Part shown: one piece after another, positions 54,151 to 64,000 of the stretch
Layout of the letters: each line of letters opens with the position of its first letter
Numbering within the stretch: position 1 is the first letter of the stretch
Source: Cyclaneusma minus
Taxonomy: Eukaryota; Ascomycota; Leotiomycetes; Marthamycetales; Marthamycetaceae
Direction: 5' to 3'
Length of the DNA stretch: 64,000 nt
NCBI GenBank assembly: GCA_037179335.1
Contig: JAKZHN010000012.1
Location: forward strand, 186,001 to 250,000
The notes under the pieces: model-generated
Database searches by the model: none
What the model was told of the DNA's origin: nothing
The model's input: only the letters and a program-made list of their open reading frames with translations
Program-made: the position numbers and the translations under genes

Positions 54151-56748
54151 TTGTCGGGATTTAGCTCGCCCCTAGATTTTATACAAATACCAAGACGAAC
54201 GAAGGATGGATTCATGAAGAAAAACGTGGTCACTCGTACGGAGTACGAGCACGATTGTGGTTCTTGGCACGATTCCCAAACGAATAGGGAGATCCTTAAG
54301 GATTCCCCGAGTATTCAAGGTGTCCTCGGGGGTTCAAATCATCGAGATTTCCCAACTTCAAGTGATTTTCGATCGAGAAAAGTCTGCCACACTAGTAGAC
54401 TTGGAATTCCAGCGAAAGCAATATAGCAGAAAGAACTTTGGCAAGATATTCGGGTTTCTAGATAGTAGATAGCACCATATTAAAGTCCTGTCAAAAAAGA
54501 TTAAGTCGGCATTTTCACGTTCCCTTTTTTTTTCATTGTTTTCCAAATTTGCACTCGCAACTTGTATGCCATTGTGAGATGTCGTTGATGCCAAGCTTTC
54601 TGGCTCCACGTTAGGGGCACTCACTGACATAATATCTTAGGTAATCAACCCCCTCCCGCGCGTACGAGTGAAAACTTCTCACCTCTCACAAACGACACCA
54701 GCAGCCCATCCATCTCTGCGTCTCTCGATGTCCAAGGAATCACGAAGCACGAAAAAAACCGCGGATTGCTCAGCTGCATCCACACCCATCTCAGAACCGC
54801 ATGCACCCTTTGACTCATAGATTGATTTTCTCGTTATCCTCGCCCTGCAGCCTGCCAAGCATCGGCGAATGTCTTGTCGATGCAAGTCTCAACCCCCTCA
54901 AAACTTTCACAGAGGCGCCCTATGAGCTGTGCTCTAATCATCTATGATGCTAAGAAGATTGGTCGAGCAAATTCCCGGCCCGAGTTAGAATGCAGCTGAG
55001 TCAGGCCGCCGCATCACTGTGCCTAAGTCTAATGCCAGCATCAAAGGTGCTCACGAAGTTCATCCTTTTTGATCCTGAGCAAGTTTGACCTGCTATGCGT
55101 TAGTGGATGTCTTCTCAGTACAATTCTTGAACTTCTGTACATAATGTGAGCTGGGGCTAGTCTCTAATCATCGGAATCAGTTGTGGCAAGCGTTCACTTC
55201 AAACCGGAGTTGAGAATAGCCCAAACCAACCAGTGAGTGCATGGTGTGATGGTCATATCTCAGGACAAGATGGAATAGGCCATATAGTGCAATATGGATT
55301 GCCAGTCTGTCTTCAATTATCCTGAGCCATGTTCGAAATCATTCACAATGACCTGATCCTGACCAGTGTCAGACTAAGCCGTTCAGTCAGTGAAAGCAAT
55401 AGAGTGACCCTTGATAACTTCTCTTCCCTCAACTCATGTTTGCATGCAGCCGCATCTTCCTGAAAGGACCAAAGGCATGCAACGTTTGGATGTTTTCTGA
55501 TGCCCTGTTTGTCTTGGTCAGGATACCACTGTACGAGCTTGTCCCATCAAAGAGCTACTTGCTTGCTTCAATAAGGGAAGACTAGACAGCTCCATGGCTT
55601 TCTCCTTGATCTCCTTGATGTCGCTGGAAGTTCTGTAGCCAAAGACTGTTGTTCTGATGTCAAGGAATATGCGATGCGGAGAGACAGAACCCTGAAGAAT
55701 GGATCTCTGCGCTCCACGTCTTCCTTTTCCGTCCGGTATCGACTTGTGAGGCGACGATGTTAGATGACATATCTCTATCTCGTGCGGGCAACCCAAATAT
55801 GCTGAAGAAGTTCGCAACTGGAAACAGTACTAGCCTGTCCACATAGGCCGCTGGACCGTCTTGGGAAGCTGCGGGAATCATAGTCGTTTGGATCGTCTCG
55901 CGTGACTTGATTTCTGGCTGTGACTCGAACGATAAGGGACAGTCACCATCATTTGTACTCTCCCATGACCGTGGGTGACTTCGAAGACCAGGAATTGTCA
56001 TCGTTTCTGAGGTTTCCCAAAATCGTCAAGTGCGACTTGAGGGACCAGAAGTTGTCTCAGTATCTTGGATTCTTCAAGTCGACAGATGCAACTCGGATGA
56101 AGACGGACGGTCTCCAAAACTTCAGAATCCGGGAAAGGGGGATTCCGTGGGCTTCCGAATGGAATCATCGCAAACCATCGCCATGCCGACTCAGCCCTAG
56201 CTCAAAAGTCATCACTTCATGCCATGTCACTTGCAATCTGCACACTCTGTCTTCTGAGCACCACTTTCATTGTGTATCTACCCAGGCTTCTTTGTAAAGC
56301 CTTTCTGATACCACATAACCGTCGCCACCAGCAATGGTCTTCATACTCCGTCCATCCTGATCTGTATGTCCTTGGTTTCCACTCCAGTTCGAATCAGTGC
56401 TGACCAAAGCCACCCCGACCAGAGCGAACTCCGACCAGAACAAACTCCAAGCAGAACGAACTCCCAGCAGAGCAAGGAGCAGCCAGAACCAACAACCAGA
56501 AGCAGAACGAACTCCATCCGCCAGCACAAGTACCACCACTTCACCACACCAAGTCCGAAATCCACCACTCAGAAGGCAACCACGTCCACGCCTTTTCGGT
56601 CCCGATCCTTTTCCAAACACGACAAAGACAAACAAATCCACCCGAAGCAAGCCAGATACCCGCGAAGGGTCCATCTCGAGAAGCAAGCTCCAAATATCGA
56701 ACACATCCATATCCCACCATTATCATCCACCAAAGCTCAAGAACGAGC
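54151..56748. other. Ordinary-composition region without a supported gene
   Basis: GC content returns to normal at 54150. Overlapping minus-strand frames at 55518-55817 and 55660-56001 could be a decayed gene but show no motif. Around 56420-56520 a repeat of about 13-14 bp (GCAGAACGAACTCC) occurs, producing artefact frames on both strands. No RNA gene seen. Confidence 0.35.
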
Positions 56749-59354
56749 CTAACCGAAGCCCTTCTTCCCACCGCTCTTTCGGTCATTCTCCTTGCCACCA
56801 CTCGTTCTGTGGCTGCTTTGCTCGCCCTCATCGGCGAATCCCATCATTTGGCGGGCCTTGGCATCGCTGACCTTGCGCTCTCCAGGATCGCGCGGTCCGC
56901 GGACTCGTCCTTCCGGTTGTTCCCAGGCACCCATCTGGCGAGCCAGATCTCTGGCAGCCGCATCTGATCGACCACGCTGCGAGCTTGTTCCTGGTGCCAT
57001 CGGATCGGAAGTCATCTCTCTGGGGCCCGCTGGCTTTGGGCCTCTTGCTTCCGCTGCCTGCTTTGCAAGGAACAGAGAGTGCTCTCTGAGGGTCATGCCG
57101 TCTGGAAGTGGTGGTCTCGATGTGGACTTGCCGCTGGAGCTCGAATCGGCTGACTTCTTCGACTCTTTCGAGTCCTTCGACTGGATGGAGTGCGAGCTGA
57201 TGTTCTCCTTGGAGTCGCGGACGCTAGAGGCTCCTGAGTACCTCGCATTTGATGATTCTGCGGACTCCCGACTCTCAGTGGACTCGCCGGCTCTCTGGAA
57301 GCTCTGAGGAGCGGTTCTCGGAGCAAAGACACCCGACAAGCTCGTGTCGCGGGAGTGTGTAGGAGGCATGAAGGGCAGGTCGTCGCTGAACGTTCGAGGA
57401 GTTCTGTCCTCGCCACTGGTACGGTGGCGATCACCGCGGCTACCAGCGCTGGGCTGGCGGTTCATGTAGAACCCGTCTGCGAACAAAGTTCCAGGTGTGT
57501 GGGCATAGGTCACCGAGTCCATGCGAGGGACATCGGAAGTGAAAGTTGCAACTTCGTCGTCCTTCATGCCTGGTAGGAAGCTGAAAAAGGAGTGGCCGCT
57601 GCTGTCATCCCGAAGGACTGGAGGTTTCAGGTTGCTGGGCTCTTCCTTGGTGGCGAACTTGGGAGGTAGGAAGTTGGAGATCTTTTGGTCCATGTGGGAA
57701 CCAGATTCGATTCTCATGCCGGATGGTCGAGCGGCGCGTGGGCTGGAGAACTTGCGACTCTTTACATTGCTGGACCTGCTGATCGTATCACTCTCCTTCA
57801 AATTTTTGAGCAGGCCGTCGATCATGTTGTCCACCGCATCGTAATCGCCTTCGCCGTTATCTGGAGGAGGTGGTGGTGCTGGGTCGTGAGGACCGTATAC
57901 ACCCGCTTGGTCCTTGCTGGGAGAGGAGGTCATTTCCTCGATCCAGGCCTGGTGACTGCGGCTACTGTTCTGGCGGTTGTGTCCGCTTGCTACCGGCTTT
58001 CGGGAAATCGGCGAACGCTTTTGTTGGGGAGAGATATTCATGTTCGCGGGTCCTAGATCGAGCCCAAGGCCAACAGGAGGCGGGACCTTGATGCCAAGTC
58101 CCAAGGCGGGACCAGAACTCTCAGCGCCACTGTCTCGACCTTCGAGGCTGTTGAGGGCCTGCTGCCGCGACAGCTCGATCGAGATCCTTTCTGACTTCGA
58201 TCTCTTGCTCACGAACAGCGGTGCTGGCGTATCCTCCGAGTCCAGCATCCCTTGGGCTTCCAATTCTGCATAGGTCACCCCATCCACACCCAGTTCTTCT
58301 TCGATCATGCGCTCGGCCTCGGTAGCCCACCGAATCTGAGCTTTCTCTTTTGCAGAGAAAGATCTGGCAGCTGTATCGAGGCCCTTTCCTGCAGAATTTC
58401 CAGACGACATCTTGCGACCAGCAACTCGTCGCAGACCTCCACGCTCGCTTACGTCTGAAGCCTTGCGCAGACGCCGCTCACCAGTCTCACGGGCTGCTGC
58501 ACCGAGATGTGACTGAAGGAGCTGTGGAGAGACGTCAAGCTCGGGATTGTAGTTGTCCACCCGTTCTGGAGAAGGTTGCAGACGTGGTGGCAGTTCGGGC
58601 TTGAAGGTGTACTTGTATGGTGATTCGAAAGGAGGTCGTTCCCAGTCAGGCGTGGCCTTGTCCCAGGCATCGGCGTCGCCCCCTGCAGAAAGAATTGTCA
58701 GCTATCGCAGTCTTTCAGTATACTCTTGACAGATTCATCTGGCTCTCAAGCTTGAGTCATGCGCAGAAGTACCTAAGCAGCTTCAAGTCCAGTCGACGGA
58801 GCGTCAAGGAGGACTCGAGTTGAGGGCAGGGAACATCAAAGGAGGGCATGGGTTTGAAGCAGGTACTTACATTCCATTGACTCAAAGACCTTGCTGCCGA
58901 TCTTCCACATCATCATTTCGTCAGACCAGCCACTGGAATGGCTGGACTCGGCAAGCTTCTCACGATGCTCGGCGAGGCGTTCTCCGTAGAGCTTCAACCT
59001 GCTCTCTGCCTTCGCGCGGAAGAACATCTTCTTGTGCAGCGCAGGCAGCAAGACAGCAGGGAGGGTCTGGCTAGGCGAGTCTGCAGCAAGGCGAGCAGCA
59101 GAGCGTCCTGGAGTCGGAACCCAGGCTGGTGTGAAGCTGCGCATTGCTTCTGGGGATCGCAGGTTCGGCAGGGCCAACTTACGAGCAGTCTCAGAGGATA
59201 TGAGGGGCGTCGAGGTCTTGCGTGGGGTCGGCTGCTCCATAGCTTCGTCTGGTGAAGCTGGAGGAGGGGGGGCGGGCAGAGAAGGCGCAATCTGGGTGGG
59301 GGGGAAGGGCTTTGAAGTGACCATGGGGCTGTGTCGGAAAAGCCCACCTGCCAT
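56749..59354 (-). CDS. Large Ser-rich, mostly disordered fungal protein of unknown function
   Basis: Exons 59354..58871 and 58682..56749; 805 residues, intron 58870..58683 (188 bp) with a GTAAGT donor and CTGCAG acceptor, joining SMEW to GDADAWDKATPDWERPP. The most ordered part flanks the splice: KMFFRAKAESRLKLYGERLA, then SDEMMMWKIGSKVFESMEW, then PPFESPYKYTFKPELPPRLQ. The rest is Ser, Pro, Gly and charged residues, with long SS and RS runs and a C-terminal basic tail (GGKKGFG). The N-terminal motif LPNLRSPEAMRSF and many SP/TP sites suggest a phosphorylated regulatory protein, which is inference. No catalytic domain seen. Confidence 0.72.
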
Positions 59355-59644
59355 TGTATGTGTGAAGTAGGTTGGGACGAAATGAGAGAAAAACGTTGCG
59401 GGGTTGAGAGTGCTGGAAGGTTGGAGAGAGAGCAGAGCAGAAGGGGGATGGTCGCCTAATGGTCCAGCTTGACCGGAGCGGAAATACGTCACGTGCGCAG
59501 CCCGCTGCTGGCTACCAACTGTACGGTAGGCGGGCAGAACGACAGCAGCGCTGCTTGCTGACAGCAGGACAGTTTCAAAAGAAAAAGAATTCAAGTCGTT
59601 AATAATATACTAAGGCGTCGGGGTTCTTCCTAAGAACCAAGAAG

Positions 59645-60090
59645 AGTTCGAATAATCACGAATACTTCGATTAACCCGAGATACTTCGAATAACCAGGAA
59701 TACTGCGAATAATCATGAATACTTCGAATAACCTGAGATATTTCGAATAACCGGGGATACTTTGAATAATCATGAATACTCCGAATAATCAGGGATGCTT
59801 CGAGTTATCAGAGCTACTTCGAATATTTAGGGATACTTTGAATGTTCAAGGATACTTCGAATAATCGAGGATACTTCGAATCATCAGAGCTACTTCGAAT
59901 AATCAGGGATACTTCAAATAATCAGGGATGCTTCATACATTCAGGAATACTTTGGAAAATAAGGAACACTGCGAACAATTGGGAGAACTTCAAGTGATCA
60001 GGAGTACTCCGAGTAACCAAAAATATTTCGAATGATAGGGGATATCTTGAATGATCAGGAGCTTCCCAAACAGTTGGAAGTTTCCTGATG
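59645..60090. repeat. 19-bp minisatellite, over 20 copies
   Basis: About 23 head-to-tail copies of a 19-bp unit close to CGAATAATCATGAATACTT, gradually more divergent to the right. It is the longest of five related minisatellites in the window and lies upstream of the disordered-protein gene at 56749..59354. Confidence 0.9.
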
Positions 60091-61356
60091 ATCGAGAATC
60101 TCTATCGCTCCGCCTCATCGGTCCTCTCAGAGAGTGCGGAGAGTTTGAATAGGCACGGAGTGGAATAAAAACGAGGGAAAGTATCCAAATATACGCTCAA
60201 GTATCCAGAAACCGCCCGTTGCCAGTCTGTCTATCTATCGTACTCTATGATCTGGACTCACTACGGCAACAGCCTCGCTATATGTGTTCATTTCTTCCAT
60301 CCCATGACCTTCTCTAGGTTCTCTCATCTGACAAGAAGCTCGCTTGAGCACGAAAGTCATCTCGGCCTACCTTGGATCATTGCATATGCCAACAGCTTAG
60401 TATTCAAGAGGTTGCTCATTCCTCATTGCCTTCAGGAGAATCGGCCTGACGACTGAGTCTGGAGTCACGACTCACTTCGACGCGGGGAATGCTCCGATCA
60501 CATGATGCGCATCCTAGAAACTTTCTGGGCGCTGCAGAGTCCTCGACGTGAGTGGACTCGTTACACAAAGAGACAGGGGTCAGGGGACAGACCGAATGGA
60601 CACACATGAAGTCGAGCGTTAATAAACTTCTTCCCCGCTCCACTCTCTTTCTCCCTTTCCCCTCAACCCTTTCTTCTCTTCTGTCATCGAGGGCGGCTTC
60701 GAGTCTTGCATCGACGGCTGTCGGCTTTCTGCTTTCTTTCATCTGAAGACCTCGAAAAGCGAGCTCCTCTGGAACTTGTCTAGAGTGAGCTCCCCTTCTC
60801 GCTTGTGAACAACCTCAAGTTCCTTGCGTGATCCCGCTCAGCCCACCTCTTCCGACCACAGCTACTTCAGACTCAAACCGATCACTCGTCGTGACCTCAA
60901 CGAGCTGGTTGTTGCCAGCCGATCTCGGCGTACCAGTCAATGAACGTCTCTGAAGACGACATCGTCGAAAAGCTTGACCGCAGACACTCGAAATAGACGT
61001 TCAGATAGGTAGGTACCTGTGTTCCCGTTTATTCCGGCCAACTTATGAATTCACAATCTTCCTTGACTTGAGACCCTCGCATCACTTGAATTACAATGAT
61101 CTCCGCTCTCGGAAACGAGCCCTTTCGGCAGGTTCAGCTTTGCAGCTTTACAACTCCCATCCTCGCATAGTCACGGAATCTTGACCCAGTCGAGTTTGTA
61201 ACCGTGGTGATATCACCAGACAAAGTCGTTCTTCAGTTTCCCTCCTATTCATTTACGCAAGTCATGCCGGTGCCTCTTCATGCTCTATAGATGACCTTTT
61301 GCTAAAACCTGATCTTGCTCATAGATACATCCTGTGCCTATCAAGTCACCCCTACA
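60091..61356. other. Intergenic region and leader of the ankyrin gene
   Basis: Open frames are all short. CT-rich stretches at 60620-60700 and the sequence up to 61356 look like promoter and leader. No RNA gene or repeat recognised. Confidence 0.35.
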
Positions 61357-63946
61357 ATGAGCCAACAACCCTCTCGCTGGCCTATGGCCAAAGTCCTCTT
61401 TTGGGATGCCGAACTAGCCGGAGTCTTTTGTGTATACTGCGAGACCATCGAGGGACGTAAGCCGAGAGCTTACAAGGACGAGCACGACCTCCATGTTGCC
61501 CTCTGTGATGAACGAATCAAATACAGAGTCGTTTTCCCCTTTGATGATCACGCAGCTGGATCATACGAAAAAGATCCACACTTTTCCTACCTCCGGTACA
61601 TCGCGGCAAGCCGAACCCTGGAAGAAAACAAAGCCTTGAAGTTCTTTGACGGAACACAAGACATTCAAGAACAAAACAGCTTCTCTGATGACGAAAGCGA
61701 CAATGGCGGTGAGGGCATTGCCCAGATGAATCGCCAACCAACAACCATGGGCCTCCAGCTGGCTGAGGCTGCCATCACTGGTGATCTTGTCTTTCTGAAG
61801 AAGCTGCTTGACGATGGATCTGATGTCAACCACTGGGCCTCAAAGGGCTTGACACCTTTGATGCATGCTGCCTTCTGAGGTTCCTTGGATGCTGTGATTA
61901 TGCTACTCGAAAACGGAGCTGATGCAACAACCCAGGATGCCTTCGGCCGGACGGCTTATATGCTCACACAGGATGCGGCTCTGTACTCCAATGGGCTGAC
62001 CGATCTCCGCAACAGCTCTCTCTGCCGCAACAATCCAAAGGTCTTTACCGAGCGCCGACTGTGTGGGATTGTCTTGGAGCAATATGATACAACCCACAAA
62101 TCACTTGAGCCAGTCGATCACCTTCAGCTCGGTGACAGTTGGGTTCTGGCAAATGTGAGGACTCTGTCCAATCCACAGTCGATCGCCAAGTCAGAACCAG
62201 GGCACATTACGATTCTCGGCTCGCTGGCGAAGATCTATACTCCCGGTGTTCTTGGCAAGGTCTTTGCAGTGATGGACCGTGGAAAGGGTTATGTCCCCAT
62301 CATCGCTATCAGTGGACACGTTGGAGTACAGCGTGGCCCGGCCGAGCTACTCAATAACAAGCTCCAGACAGAAAAGGTGCTGAAGTTCTTTGATATGTTG
62401 AACTACAAGCCCTATGGTCGAGATAACAACGTGGATCGCGATGGTCCACCAGGTGTGTCATATGCAAGTCATGTGGAAAAGCAGCTGATGGTCGAATTCG
62501 TTTGCCGTCAGCTCTTTACACCCGAAGAGCTGGAAAACCCAGACTCTGCGAAATTACACACCATCATGCCGCCAGATCCTCTTCGCAAAGCCACTATCAT
62601 GCTGGCCAAGGACTGGGTCTGTGACTACTGCTGGATGTTCAAGTTGTCGATCGAAGAGACCTTTGGCTTGGAGTTCACGATCCGACTTATGCCTCCAGTA
62701 GTCCTTCCGGTACTCGAGCCTCTCTCACCTCCGTCCATTGAGCGCTTTAAAAACGAGCTCATCCGAAACAAGCGCCGCAGCGGATCTGACAGAGATGACG
62801 ACGATGAAGAATCCCCAGAGAGCTCAAGCAGAGCTCGCCGACAGAAGGTTTCTGCCGGCAACTCTGGGAACCGGGTGAACCCCAGGAAAATTGCTAGCAA
62901 CCTCACTGCGCCTCGCCTTCACATACCCTAGAGACCGATTCTGGCATCTTCCTGTTTCTTGGAACAATTCGAAGTTGATGCTTCGGAGGCAGAAACTGAG
63001 ATTGAGCAGCAACCTGAAGGTGAGGCCGCAGAGCAGGGCAGTCAGCGAGTCGCTGTGCACATTGACACGCCAGACCGAGAACAAGATGACGAACACGACC
63101 CCATCGACTTTCACTCTTCCTCCCGAAAGGGGAAGGAAGTGGTTCGTCGTCGCATGTCCACAATCTCCACCCAGACAGTCGAAGGAGATGAAAATCAAGA
63201 GCCTCCCAGTAGTGTTTCGGAGCATGGGGAGTCCCAGGGCTTTCTTTCTCCCCTACGGCTTCCGAGATGCTACGTGTCAAGGTCCTCCATCGCTAGAATG
63301 CTTGAAGAAGAGGCTTCTGGTTCTCGGCTCATGGAACAAGATGAAGCCAGCACCGTGACGCCTTCTTTTGCTTCTACCCCGAAAAAAACCCAGGAGGGCA
63401 GTCCATATGAAGCCTTCCGATGCCCGCAACACCGGAGAGTTTCTCGACGTCGAGAAGTTTATTGCTCCCCAGGTAGAACCAAGCGGAAGCCAAGAAACTC
63501 CGAACCCAAGAACACTTGAATCCCCGGCAAGGAGTACTCCCATTCGAGGAGCTTCCGGTCGAATTCGAAACCCTAATGTCCGAAAGCTTGCTATTAAGAA
63601 TTCACCTAGCCGAGGCAGCAGCCAGGCATCCTTCCCACTCCCGTCGCGTTCCAGGGAGCCGATTACAAACCCGACTCCCTCAGCCGGTCCGTCAAAGAGA
63701 CGCTGTCCCAGCATCATACGGTCCATCGAGCCCTCAGATAAACCTCGCTCGACAAGTATCATCCAAGAATACATAGGTGGTGACTGGGTTACTGTGCAAC
63801 CTGGCAGCAGCTACACGCCAATTGTTCTCGATGATGATGATGATGAGGGTGTACCTTCCGGATCGCAACAGAGAACTGCTTCTGACCGCAGGCTGTTGGA
63901 CGGTCTTTATGTGTCTCCTGAGCGAGACATCGACACTCCTTTGTGA
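61357..63946 (+). pseudogene. Ankyrin-repeat protein with a DYW-like deaminase domain, interrupted
   Basis: Starts at ATG 61357 (MSQQPSRWPMAKVLFW). Residues about 130-200 are two ankyrin repeats (GLTPLMHAAF, then GSLDAVIMLLENGAD). Between them a TGA at 61876-61878 stands where CGA (Arg) would fit, in otherwise perfect frame. Further on, GPPGVSYASHVEKQLMVEFV (HxE at 62470-62478) and KDWVCDYCWMFKL (CxxC at 62620-62631) match the zinc-binding, catalytic signature of the cytidine-deaminase fold. The wording around them is closest to DYW-type deaminases (HSEK...CGDCH). A TAG at 62929-62931 ends this frame; the same frame continues as an acidic, disordered tail until an A-run at about 63379-63387, where the open frame shifts by one and runs to 63946. 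Probably a broken gene. If the TAG is a true end, only the TGA is damaging. Confidence 0.65.
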
Positions 63947-64000
63947 CTCCCGAGACCTCGCTGCCGAGAAGAACGTGAGATTAGGGTAAGAGGAGGTCTT

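Noticed and set aside
55518..56001. Two overlapping minus-strand frames as a gene
   Set aside because: No motif, no clear splice between them, composition not distinct from noncoding flank.
56267..56710. Hydrophobic 147-codon minus-strand frame
   Set aside because: Antisense translation of a short GCAGAACGAACTCC-type repeat.
63980..63995. TTAGGG near the right edge as a telomere end
   Set aside because: Only one hexamer; no array.

Overview
The window is nuclear DNA of a filamentous ascomycete (Pezizomycotina, perhaps a dothideomycete; the class is a guess). The reasons are short GT-AG introns (about 50-150 bp) in many genes, fungal gene families (SHG1, GDA1, AIM9-like phosphotransferase, FHA-less kinesin-3-like motor, PPPDE-thioredoxin-PUL protein) and a sharply bounded 5.4 kb AT-rich block typical of RIP-degraded repeats. 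I predict 15 intact or nearly intact protein genes and two broken ones; one intact gene is cut by the left edge. No rRNA gene, intact tRNA or CRISPR array was seen.

Layout. 0-9 kb: a SHG1-like COMPASS subunit (edge-truncated), a very small putative complex I subunit, a degenerate protein-kinase-like protein with an acidic tail, an intact flavin monooxygenase, and a decayed cytochrome P450 facing away from it. 9.8-11.4 kb: an Ala/Glu-rich coiled-coil protein with a 12-bp minisatellite in its leader. 13.4-16.5 kb: no convincing gene, but five diverged tandem units of about 0.65-0.73 kb. Each carries a back-to-back promoter-like module (TATA, CACGTG, about 90 bp, CACGTG, TATA). 17-23 kb: a kinesin-3-like motor and an AIM9-like phosphotransferase, both on the minus strand. 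23.5 kb: a 346-bp MITE. 24.5-27.1 kb: two tandem paralogues that both end in a CaaX box. 28.9-31.5 kb: a large disordered protein that shares a short, about 90% identical DNA module with an otherwise unrelated gene at 45-47 kb.

32-38 kb: repeats, then a guanosine diphosphatase (GDA1) and a PPPDE-thioredoxin-PUL protein with a shared 640-bp divergent promoter region. 39-44 kb: two membrane proteins with homologous 5' ends but unrelated remainders, separated by an inverted-repeat element sitting between direct repeats. 45-48.4 kb: two multi-exon genes of unknown function. 48.7-54.15 kb: the AT-rich block. 56.7-59.4 kb: a large disordered protein. 61.4-63.9 kb: a gene with ankyrin repeats followed by a probable DYW-like nucleic-acid deaminase domain, interrupted by two stops and a frameshift.

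Housekeeping genes (chromatin, respiration, Golgi glycosylation, transport, protein turnover) are interleaved with repeat-rich accessory stretches. Short minisatellites with a 19-20 bp period recur at five places and seem to belong to one family.
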